DNA of 64,000 nt from Enterococcus silesiacus (lineage in GTDB: Bacteria > Bacillota > Bacilli > Lactobacillales > Enterococcaceae), in assembly GCA_001465115.1 (NCBI GenBank), contig CP013614.1, forward strand, positions 1,426,001-1,490,000, written 5' to 3'. The translations under genes were made by a program, and so were the position numbers. The notes under the pieces are model-generated. The model did not search any database, had not been told where the DNA came from, and saw nothing but the letters and a program-made list of their open reading frames with translations. Below are positions 9,583 to 16,865 of the stretch, in pieces (position 1 is the stretch's first letter; each line of letters opens with the position of its first letter).

Positions 9583-9948
9583 ATGAGATTAGCTGAAGGA
9601 ATTGTCATTGAAAAAGAAGAAACATTTGGTAAATTAAAATTTTCGGCATTGCGTCGAGAAGTACGTATCCAAAATGAAGATGGAACAGCTTCAAACGATA
9701 TCAAAGAGCGCACTTACGATTTAAAATCAACAGGTCAAGGACGCATGATTCAAGTAAGCATCCCTGCTTCTGTTCCACTAAAAGAATTTGAGTATAATTC
9801 AGAAGTGGAATTAATGAATCCAATTGCAGATACAGTCGCTAACGCCACTTACCAAGGCGCAGATGTAGACTGGTATATTAAAGCCGATGATATTAAACTA
9901 AAGGAAAAAGTGCAAATATTAAAAAAAGAACCTACTAACGGGAAATAG
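9583..9948 (+). CDS. DUF961/YdcP family protein, Tn916 Orf22-like
   Basis: A 121-residue paralogue of the preceding protein and counterpart of Tn916 Orf22. Both share the layout of a short amino-terminal strand with EETFGKLKF, a charged loop, a VSIPA..PLKEFEY strand and VELMNPIAD. It is probably a helicase-processivity factor of the HelP type in element replication. The ribosome site TAGGAGGAAAAA lies directly before ATG 9583. It is co-transcribed with the flanking genes. Confidence 0.85.
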   Translation: MRLAEGIVIEKEETFGKLKFSALRREVRIQNEDGTASNDIKERTYDLKSTGQGRMIQVSIPASVPLKEFEYNSEVELMNPIADTVANATYQGADVDWYIKADDIKLKEKVQILKKEPTNGK

Positions 9949-9960
9949 GAAGTATGTTAG

Positions 9961-10743
9961 ATGATTTCTAAATCGCTCGTGATAGAACCTATTCCTAGAG
10001 AACAGGCAATATCTTTTATTCGAAGATACCACTATTCAAAAGTGATTCCTAGATTGTGCAAATATTTTCTAGGAATCTATTGTGAAAAGGAATTGTTAGG
10101 TGTAATAGAGCTTGGTTGGGGAACTCAGCCACTACAAACGATTCGAAAACTTTTTCCTAAACAGAATTTAGTTACAAAGGATTATTTAGAAATTGGAAAA
10201 ATGTGTTTTCTACCTAAAATGAATCAAACGAACTACTTTGGCAGTCTTGCTCTTTCCACGCTTGTTAAGTGGCTTAAAGAGAATACAGTCTGCCTCTTTT
10301 TATATACGTTAGCTGATGGGATTGAAGGGAAATGTGGCTATGTTTATCAAGCTGCTAATTTTTATTATGGCGGTTACTTCAAGACAAGTGTTTATCGTCA
10401 TAGTATAACTTCCGAAAAAATCCATCCTCGAAGTGCGCGAATTTTGTTAGAAGAAAACGCCCAGTTTGATGGTGTATCTAAAAGAAATTGGTTAACTCAC
10501 GACTTTTGTGAGTATAAAGGCATTGAAAAGATTAATGGCCGTATGTTTCGTTATCTTTATCCTTTAACAAAGGATGCTGAAAAACTCCTGAAATGCTCAC
10601 CGAAATATATGAGAGGCAATTACCCAAAAGAAAATGAACTTCGATTTGAAAAGCGAATCGCTTATCGAAAATACGAAAGAATTCCCCAACCATCTTTTGA
10701 TAAAAATTGTCATGCATATACCTCACAAAAGTTTACTCTTTAA
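9961..10743 (+). CDS. Mom-like (GNAT-fold) DNA adenine modification protein
   Basis: A 260-residue protein resembling the phage Mu Mom family, GNAT-fold enzymes that convert adenine in DNA to a methylcarbamoyl-type derivative and so block restriction. Matching features are the N-terminal RRYHYSKVIPRLCKYFLGIY, then LLGVIELGWGT, LEIGKMCFLPKM, and the conserved late block LADGIEGKCGYVYQAANFYYGG. It lies inside the transfer operon between the HelP-like genes and the coupling protein, 12 bases after the previous stop, where classical Tn916 has nothing comparable. Family recognition is by motif memory. The substrate (DNA base modification of the element before or during transfer) is inferred. Alternative: another GNAT-fold enzyme. 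Confidence 0.65.
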   Translation: MISKSLVIEPIPREQAISFIRRYHYSKVIPRLCKYFLGIYCEKELLGVIELGWGTQPLQTIRKLFPKQNLVTKDYLEIGKMCFLPKMNQTNYFGSLALSTLVKWLKENTVCLFLYTLADGIEGKCGYVYQAANFYYGGYFKTSVYRHSITSEKIHPRSARILLEENAQFDGVSKRNWLTHDFCEYKGIEKINGRMFRYLYPLTKDAEKLLKCSPKYMRGNYPKENELRFEKRIAYRKYERIPQPSFDKNCHAYTSQKFTL

Positions 10744-10761
10744 TGAAAGGAGACTCTCAAA

Positions 10762-12153
10762 ATGAACTGAACTTATCGTGGAAAAAGAATTAGACAGAGT
10801 GATAAAAATTTACTTTATCATTTTACACTTGTTAGACTACTACCTCTTTTCTTTTTTATTCTTTTGTTGTTCTATCATAAACAACTTCTTCAAACAAACT
10901 GGGAAAATGTAAGTCTTATAGATGCAAACATCCAATTAAATATCCCCTATTTAATGAGCAGTCTTCTCACTGCTCTTTTTGTTTGCCTTTTAGTAACTTA
11001 TCTTTACTATCACTACCGAATTGACCACATTAAACAATTGCAGCACCGTCAAAAACTAGCCCGAATGATTCTGGAGAATGGCTGGTATGAATCCGAACAA
11101 GTACAATCAGACAGCTTTTTTAAAGACTTAGGTAGTAGTAAAGCAAAAGAGAAAATCCGTCATTTTCCAAAGGTTTATTATCGTTTAAAAGATGGATTGA
11201 TTCATATTCAGGTAGAGATCACAATGGGCAAATACCAAGAACAACTTTTAAGATTGGAAAAGAAATTAGAAACAGGTTTGTATTGTGAACTTACAGATAA
11301 AATTCTCAAAGACTCCTATGTGGAATACATCCTTCTTTACGATACGATTAACAGTCGGATTGCCATTGATGATGTTCAAGCTCAAAATGGACAACTTAAA
11401 TTAATGGATAACCTTTGGTGGTCTTATGATTCCCTGCCTCATATGTTAATTGCTGGTGGAACAGGCGGAGGAAAAACTTATTTTATCCTAACGATTATTG
11501 AAGCCCTTCTTCAAACCAATGCCACTATTTATGTCCTTGATCCAAAGAATGCGGATTTGGCTGACTTAGAAACGGTTATGCCAAATGTCTATTATAAGAA
11601 AGAAGACATGATCGACTGCCTAAACCAATTTTATGATGAAATGATGCTACGAAATGAAAACATAAAATTAATGGATGGATATAAAACAGGTAAAAACTAC
11701 GCCTATTTAAATTTACCTGCCCACTTTTTAATTTTCGATGAGTATACTTCTTTCATGGAAATGATTGGACGTGACAGTATCGAAGTGATGAGTAAATTGA
11801 AACAAATCGTGATGTTAGGACGGCAATCTGGATTTTTCTTGATTTTGGCTTGTCAAAGACCTGATGCAAAATATTTAGGTGATGGTATCCGTGATAATTT
11901 TAATTTCCGAGTAGCTCTAGGAAGAATGTCAGAACTTGGCTACAATATGATGTTCGGTGAGAATGATAAAGACTTTTTCTTGAAGCCTATCAAGGGTCGT
12001 GGCTATGTTGATGTTGGAACAAGTGTCATTAGTGAGTTTTATACCCCTCTTGTTCCAAAAGAGCATGACTTTTTAGAAGCTATTCAAGAGCTCAATCAAC
12101 ACAAGCAGGCTGTGGCTGCATCGTGCGAAGCGAAAGATGCAGATACAGCCTAG
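10762..12153 (+). pseudogene. tcpA: Coupling protein TcpA (Tn916 Orf21-like), nonsense codon at position 3
   Basis: FtsK/SpoIIIE-type ATPase that couples the relaxase-DNA complex to the conjugation channel. A perfect AAAGGAG (10746-10752) and ATG 10762 begin the expected frame, but codon 3 is TGA (10768-10770). The frame then reads TYRGKRIRQSDKNL, matching the Orf21 N-terminus, followed by two membrane segments, Walker A GGTGGGKT (11455-11478), the DEY box FLIFDEYTSFME and CQRPDAKYLGDGIR. The rest is open to 12153. The longest uninterrupted version begins at TTG 10864, loses the first membrane helix and has no ribosome site. So the gene is either a knock-out, a weakly re-initiated gene, or carries a sequencing error. 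Confidence 0.85.
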
Positions 12154-12159
12154 CTTGTT

Positions 12160-12216
12160 GTTGGTGTGGCGCAAGCCGCACCAACAGGTTTAGCCCCCCT
12201 ATACCTAACAGGGGGG
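12160..12216 (+). other. oriT: Origin of transfer (oriT) with nick-region inverted repeat
   Basis: CCCCCC (12194-12199), an 11-base spacer ending CTAACA, and GGGGGG (12211-12216) match the nick-site inverted repeat known from the oriT of Tn916 and ICEBs1. Just upstream is a second hairpin, GTTGGTGTGGC (12160-12170) with GCCGCACCAAC (12175-12185). Its position between coupling protein and relaxase is the same as in Tn916. The relaxase would nick within this repeat and start rolling-circle transfer. Confidence 0.85.
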
Positions 12217-12288
12217 CACAAAAGCAACTGGAAACAGTTCCTAAAATATCCTGAAGTCCTTACTCACAAGGCTTTTGAAAATACTATG

Positions 12289-12330
12289 CAGATGTAAACT
12301 AAGTACCAAAAGTTTACATCTGTATTTTTT
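12289..12330 (+). terminator. Terminator or attenuator ahead of the relaxase gene
   Basis: CAGATGTAAAC (12289-12299) pairs with GTTTACATCTG (12312-12322), followed by TATTTTTT. It sits between oriT and the relaxase ribosome site, so it would limit transcription into the relaxase gene. Confidence 0.75.
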
Positions 12331-12345
12331 ATTGGAGGTTTGCCA

Positions 12346-13530
12346 TTGAACACAAATGAAACTTGGAGAAAAGAACTAAAAAACAAACGATTAACTTATG
12401 GTCTCTCACAAAACAAGCTCGCCCTAGCCTCTGGCATTACTCGTTCCTATATAAGTGACATCGAAACTGGAAAAGTAATGCCTACACTTAAGTTAAAAGA
12501 AACTCTAAATAGCGCTTTAGAACGTTTTAATCCAGATAATCCTTTAGAGATGCTTTTCGATTATGTCCGAATTCGATTTCCCACCGACAAGGTGGATCAT
12601 GTAATTGAACATATTTTACGAATCAACATAGATTATATGCTTCATGAAGATTTTGCTTTTTACGGTTACCAAGAACATTTTCGTTTTGGTGATATTGTCG
12701 TCATGATTTCTTATGATATTACGAAAGGCACACTACTTGAACTCAAAGGAAAAGGCTGTCGTCAATTCGAAAGCTTTTTGTTGGCTCAACATCGTAGTTG
12801 GTTTGATTTTTTCAAGATTTGCTTAGAAGAAAACGCCGTCTTCAAACGACTGGATTTAGCAATCAATGACAAAGTTGGAATCTTAGATATTCCTGAACTA
12901 ACTCGAAAATGTAAACAAGAAGAATGTATTTCAGTTTTTCGTAGCTTTAAAAATTATCGTTCTGGAGAATTGGTTCATCGTGACGAAAAAGTAGATATGG
13001 GAAACACCTTATATATAGGCTCACTGAAAAGTGAAGTCTATTTTTGTATCTACGAAAAAGACTATGAACAATACGCAAAAAACGCTATCCCTATTGAAGA
13101 AGCAGCTATCAAAAATCGTTTTGAAATTCGTTTAAAAAATGACAGAGCCATTCATGCTGTTCAGGATTTACTAGCCTTTAATGATGCTGAAAAGACGGCT
13201 TTTGATATCATTAACCGCTATTTACGCTTTGTAGATAAAGACGAAACGAAACGCCGAACAGATTGGGAAACCAATGAACGTTGGAAATGGTTTATAGGCA
13301 AAGATCGCGGGGCACTAAGATTAACAACAGAACCTGAACCATACTCGTTTGAACGAACGTTAAATTGGTTACGGCATCAAGTTGCCCCAACATTAAAAGT
13401 AGCAAAACTGTTGGATACCTTAAATAAAACAGATATTGTGGATGAACTTATTCGTGAGGCTCGATTAAATGAGCGACATGAAAAAATAGTAGAACAACAA
13501 TCTTACAGTACAGAGGATGTCATTTTATGA
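12346..13530 (+). CDS. Relaxase, Rep_trans/MobT family (Tn916 Orf20-like)
   Basis: Nicks oriT and pilots single-stranded DNA. About 394 residues: an N-terminal XRE-type helix-turn-helix (LTYGLSQNKLALASGITRSY) used for oriT recognition in this family, then the rolling-circle initiator domain with FKRLDLAINDKVG, FRSFKNYRSGELV, NTLYIGSLKSEVYFCIYEKD and KNRFEIRLKNDRA, closely following Tn916 Orf20. TTG 12346 is chosen because GGAGG (12334-12338) lies 7 bases before it; an in-frame TTG at 12340 is too close. It lies directly downstream of its oriT, and its stop overlaps the next start (ATGA). Confidence 0.92.
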   Translation: MNTNETWRKELKNKRLTYGLSQNKLALASGITRSYISDIETGKVMPTLKLKETLNSALERFNPDNPLEMLFDYVRIRFPTDKVDHVIEHILRINIDYMLHEDFAFYGYQEHFRFGDIVVMISYDITKGTLLELKGKGCRQFESFLLAQHRSWFDFFKICLEENAVFKRLDLAINDKVGILDIPELTRKCKQEECISVFRSFKNYRSGELVHRDEKVDMGNTLYIGSLKSEVYFCIYEKDYEQYAKNAIPIEEAAIKNRFEIRLKNDRAIHAVQDLLAFNDAEKTAFDIINRYLRFVDKDETKRRTDWETNERWKWFIGKDRGALRLTTEPEPYSFERTLNWLRHQVAPTLKVAKLLDTLNKTDIVDELIREARLNERHEKIVEQQSYSTEDVIL

Positions 13531-13820
13531 ATCGTCTAACGAAAGAATTAAAAATGCTCGGATTTTTTTGTTTCAAAGAAAATAAACTGTATATGTTAGA
13601 TACAGGAAAATATACGTCTTTAATCATTGAAGGTTACAAGAAACCAAATGATATTTACTATCGTTACACCTTTTACAAACAAACTTTTTATAAGTACCAC
13701 TCTAATAGTGTCACAACTTACGGAACCCATCTAACTCCTGCGAAATTATTAGAACGTGTCCGCAACTATTTATCGAACAGAACAAATTATTTAAATGGAA
13801 GGAGCAAAATAGAATTATGA
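13527..13820 (+). CDS. Small unrecognised protein in the transfer operon
   Basis: A 97-residue basic, aromatic-rich protein (many Tyr and Lys), with no membrane segment. It overlaps the relaxase stop and the next start by ATGA junctions on both sides, so it is translationally coupled and surely part of the transfer operon. I do not recognise a family. It may be an accessory DNA-binding factor, given its charge. Confidence 0.7.
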   Translation: MNRLTKELKMLGFFCFKENKLYMLDTGKYTSLIIEGYKKPNDIYYRYTFYKQTFYKYHSNSVTTYGTHLTPAKLLERVRNYLSNRTNYLNGRSKIEL

Positions 13821-14038
13821 ACTTTGGACAAAATTTATATACCTGGTTTCTATCCAATGCGCAATCGCTCGTTTTAATGGCCATTGTTGTGATTGGGATT
13901 TATTTAGGCTTTAAACGTGAGTTTTCAAAACTCATTGGATTTTTAATCATTGCATTAATTGCGGTTGGGTTGGTTTTCAATGCTGCTGGTGTTAAAGATG
14001 TACTATTAAATATTTTTAATAAAATTATTGGAGCATAA
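13817..14038 (+). CDS. Small membrane protein of the transfer module (Tn916 Orf19-like)
   Basis: 73 residues with two hydrophobic helices (about 16-30 and 37-56) separated by KREFSK. It corresponds to the small membrane subunit after the relaxase in Tn916 (TcpD/ConC position) that supports the conjugation channel. AAGGAG precedes ATG 13817. The sequence (AQSLVLMAIVVIGIYLGFKR, KLIGFLI, GVKDVLL) is typical of that family. Confidence 0.8.
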   Translation: MNFGQNLYTWFLSNAQSLVLMAIVVIGIYLGFKREFSKLIGFLIIALIAVGLVFNAAGVKDVLLNIFNKIIGA

Positions 14039-14101
14039 CATATATTGAATATCAAAGAAAAGTTTGATAAAATTTTGTTAAACAGAGGTGGTGATTGATT
14101 A

Positions 14102-14791
14102 GTGGATGTTTTCACATTAGATATTATCAAAATTATTATACCTGTATTAACATCATTAGCGGTATGTTATATTACTCTTTATTTCACACACAAAAGAAAC
14201 AAGGACACTCTCAATCTACAACAAAAAAATCATATGGAGAGCATGAAAATATCAGAAAAAAAATATCAAGAACAGTTAATAATCAATGAAGAAAACGAGA
14301 GACTAAAATATTTACCTTATCTATCTATTGTTCCAAAATATAAAAGTAATAGATTTGAAGGTGAAATGGATGAAATAGACAATCTTAATATCAGATCAAT
14401 CCCTTTTGAATTGATAAATGAAGGAGTAGGAATTGCTTTTTCAATCCATCTTGAATATTTGGATGATAATGAAAAACCTAAAAATATGTTTAATATTGCA
14501 GTGGCTTTTAAAGACAACTATAAAAATGGGCATAATATTCTTGGTGTAAGGGCACCAATTGATACAGATGTTTTACGAGTTCAAAGTCAAACTGAGTTTT
14601 GCTTGTACCTAACTGCAATTGATGAAAAATCCAATCAGGTTGATCCCACTACTGATATCAATTGGAAATTTAATATTGTATTTTATGATATCCAAGGAAG
14701 ACAGTACAAACAATCTTATTCTTTTTATACATCAACAGGGAGTAATAAAATCGTTAGAATCAACTCGTATATGCCTCAACTAATAAAATAA
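14102..14791 (+). CDS. Membrane-anchored hypothetical protein inserted in transfer operon
   Basis: 229 residues starting at GTG 14102 behind AGAGGTGG. One N-terminal membrane helix (about 8-28), a charged coiled-coil segment (about 30-65, rich in K, E, Q and N), then a beta-rich domain with GVGIAFSIHLEYLDD and WKFNIVFYDIQGRQYKQSYS. I do not recognise it. It stands between the Orf19-like gene and ardA, has its own terminator (14801-14830) and is not a known transfer component, so it looks like cargo. A cytoplasmic sensor or effector tethered to the membrane is a guess. Confidence 0.65.
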   Translation: MDVFTLDIIKIIIPVLTSLAVCYITLYFTHKRNKDTLNLQQKNHMESMKISEKKYQEQLIINEENERLKYLPYLSIVPKYKSNRFEGEMDEIDNLNIRSIPFELINEGVGIAFSIHLEYLDDNEKPKNMFNIAVAFKDNYKNGHNILGVRAPIDTDVLRVQSQTEFCLYLTAIDEKSNQVDPTTDINWKFNIVFYDIQGRQYKQSYSFYTSTGSNKIVRINSYMPQLIK

Positions 14792-14800
14792 TTATTTAAA

Positions 14801-14830
14801 AACAACAAGTTTTTGCTTGTTGTTTTTTTG
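14801..14830 (+). terminator. Terminator before ardA
   Basis: AACAACAAG (14801-14809), 6-base loop, CTTGTTGTT (14816-14824), then TTTTTT. It would end transcription of the first half of the transfer operon unless antitermination occurs. Confidence 0.8.
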
Positions 14831-14854
14831 TTTCAAGAAAGGACATGATGTACG

Positions 14855-15355
14855 TTGAACATGCAAATTTATATTGCCAATCTTGGCAAATACAACGAGG
14901 GTGAACTGGTTGGTGATTGGTTCTCCCCTCCTATTGATTTTGATACAGTTAAGGACCGAATTGGATTAAATGATGAATACGAAGAATATGCTATCCACGA
15001 TTATGAGCTTCCATTTGATGTTGGTGAATATACACCAATATCAGAAATCAATCGAAAATGCGCATTAATTGAAGAACTAGAAGGAACAGATTTTTATGAC
15101 AACATCTCAGAATTTATGAATTACTGGTTTAATGATATTGAAGAATTAATAGAAAATAAAGATGATATTATTTATTACCCAGATTGTGATGATATGGAAG
15201 ATGTAGCTCGTTACTATGTAGAAGAAACTGGAAGCCTTGGTGAGGTTCCAAGTAATTTACAGAACTATATTAACTATCAAGCTCTTGGACGAGATATGGA
15301 AATGGAAGGAAATTTTTTAATTACTTCACATGGTGTATATGAATACACTCAATAA
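14855..15355 (+). CDS. ardA: Antirestriction protein ArdA (Tn916 Orf18-like)
   Basis: A 166-residue acidic DNA mimic that occupies the DNA-binding groove of type I restriction enzymes and protects incoming element DNA. It begins MNMQIYIANLGKYNEGELVG and has the conserved YEEYAIHDYELPF, DCDDMEDVARYYVEETG and LQNYINYQALGRD blocks. Highly acidic stretches such as DIEELIENKDD fit the DNA-mimic role. TTG 14855 lies 12 bases after AAAGG; ATG 14861 is a less well spaced alternative. It is intact. Confidence 0.95.
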   Translation: MNMQIYIANLGKYNEGELVGDWFSPPIDFDTVKDRIGLNDEYEEYAIHDYELPFDVGEYTPISEINRKCALIEELEGTDFYDNISEFMNYWFNDIEELIENKDDIIYYPDCDDMEDVARYYVEETGSLGEVPSNLQNYINYQALGRDMEMEGNFLITSHGVYEYTQ

Positions 15356-15388
15356 ATGATATAATTTGTTCTGAAGGAGGTAATGCAT

Positions 15389-16435
15389 ATGATAGTACTA
15401 GATATTTATGGCAAAATTGATAAAACACTAATTTCTAAAAAATTGAAACTCTACATTGCCAATCTACCAGATGATTGGAGAGAAGGAATTAGAGACGATA
15501 TTTTTGAAGAGATTAGAAAAATAAATTTTTCTAGGAAAGAGCAACTACTAAAATATGGTGAGCCCCTTACCTCAGAATTTGATTATGAACTTGCAAAAAG
15601 AACTGTACAAATAAATGTTAAAGATTTTGATTCCTATAAACTAGAAACTCTTGAAGATTGTATTGAATGTCTTCTAGATAATATGATATTCATTGAGTTT
15701 GATTATGAGTATGACGATATGCCATTTTTTGATTGGACGACAAATTGTTTTGATGGAAGGCTTTGTGAAGAAGACTATTCAGAAAAAATTATTACGCTTT
15801 TCAATTTTTTAAATCATGAAAGACATGTCCACACTCACTTTAATATTGTTTATTCCAGTAATGAAGACTATTTTAGTATCATCCCAAGAATTACTACAGT
15901 ACTTTCAATGAGAGTAGAATCACAATTTGAAAACTTTCGTACAAAAGAAGAAGCAATAAATGACTTGATAAAATGTGGCCAATGCATAGATAAATTTTTA
16001 CAAATAGAAAATGATTTTTTGAAATTGGATTTTATTATAGAATCGTTGAATAAAAGTGATGATTATAAGCATTATCATTTTTTAAAAACTTTCACATTGT
16101 TAGAAATGTTGCTTATTAAAAAAAATCAAAAAACAAACGAAATTGATAAGTTTATTAACCCTATTATCAAAAAAATATATGATGACAATTCCAAAGATGC
16201 CACTTTCTTATTACGTCAAATGAGAAATAAAATTGGACATGGAGATTTTAGTGGGTTTAATCAAAAAGCAGAAATATTTGCACAGAAATATATGTCAAAT
16301 TATCAATTTGATTACACTGAATACAGTAGATCAAATTGGATTTTATTGCATACTTGTTGTCTCTTAGATGATATATTAAGAGAAGTACTAATTCAAAAAC
16401 TCAACATTGATGAGTTTTTCCCAGCAGCATACTAA
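15389..16435 (+). CDS. HEPN-motif protein, candidate RNase effector
   Basis: About 348 residues, no signal or membrane segment. The N-terminal two thirds are unrecognised and acidic. The C-terminal helical part carries LLRQMRNKIGHGDF with Arg279 and His284, the R-x4-H motif of HEPN nucleases found in toxins and abortive-infection proteins. ATG 15389 is 8 bases after AAGGAGG; ATG 15383 is too close. It sits between ardA and tcpE, where Tn916 has no such gene, and its stop codon lies in the loop of its own terminator, so it looks like an inserted cargo cassette. RNA-cleaving defence is inferred; HEPN domains can also be non-catalytic. Confidence 0.6.
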   Translation: MIVLDIYGKIDKTLISKKLKLYIANLPDDWREGIRDDIFEEIRKINFSRKEQLLKYGEPLTSEFDYELAKRTVQINVKDFDSYKLETLEDCIECLLDNMIFIEFDYEYDDMPFFDWTTNCFDGRLCEEDYSEKIITLFNFLNHERHVHTHFNIVYSSNEDYFSIIPRITTVLSMRVESQFENFRTKEEAINDLIKCGQCIDKFLQIENDFLKLDFIIESLNKSDDYKHYHFLKTFTLLEMLLIKKNQKTNEIDKFINPIIKKIYDDNSKDATFLLRQMRNKIGHGDFSGFNQKAEIFAQKYMSNYQFDYTEYSRSNWILLHTCCLLDDILREVLIQKLNIDEFFPAAY

Positions 16436-16450
16436 TGTATGCTGTTTTTT
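16425..16450 (+). terminator. Terminator overlapping the HEPN gene stop
   Basis: CAGCATAC (16425-16432), TAAT loop that includes the stop codon, GTATGCTG (16437-16444), then TTTTTT. Confidence 0.8.
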
Positions 16451-16472
16451 ATTTTTGAAAGGATATAAAAAA

Positions 16473-16865
16473 ATGAAAAAAATAAAAAGCTACACCAGTA
16501 TCTGGAATGTAGAAAAAGTCATCTATGCAATCAATGACTTACAACTGCCTTTCCCTATTACCTTTACTCAAATGACATGGTTTGTGGTATCCACTCTTTT
16601 TGTCATTCTATTTAGCCATATCCCACCTCTCTCATTCATTGAGGGGGCGTTTCTAAAATATCTTGGGTTACCTGTTGGCTTTACTTGGTTTATGAGTCAA
16701 AAGACATTTGATGGAAAGAAACCGTATGGATTCTTAAAATCTATCCTCTTCTATTTTTTCCGACCTAAACTAACGTATGCCTACAAGCCCATAAAGTTGA
16801 AATCTCAAAAACTAAATGAATCTATTACAATTGTAAGGAGTGAACTTTATGAAGTATCCGATTAA
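16473..16865 (+). CDS. tcpE: Conjugation membrane protein TcpE (Tn916 Orf17-like)
   Basis: 130 residues. Two hydrophobic helices (about 31-48 and 55-73) in the PrgI/TcpE arrangement, an N-terminal YTSIWNVEKVIYAI and a C-terminal basic tail with YFFRPKLTYAYKP, typical of TcpE/ConD, an inner-membrane channel subunit that recruits the VirB4 ATPase. ATG 16473 follows GAAAGGATATAAAAAA; the longer upstream frame has no ribosome site. It overlaps the next gene by 17 bases. Confidence 0.88.
   Translation: MKKIKSYTSIWNVEKVIYAINDLQLPFPITFTQMTWFVVSTLFVILFSHIPPLSFIEGAFLKYLGLPVGFTWFMSQKTFDGKKPYGFLKSILFYFFRPKLTYAYKPIKLKSQKLNESITIVRSELYEVSD

Noticed and set aside
10762..10770. TGA recoding as tryptophan in tcpA and in the zinc-finger gene
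   Set aside because: All other genes use TGA as a normal stop, for example sufD and the ATGA overlaps, so a different genetic code is not plausible.
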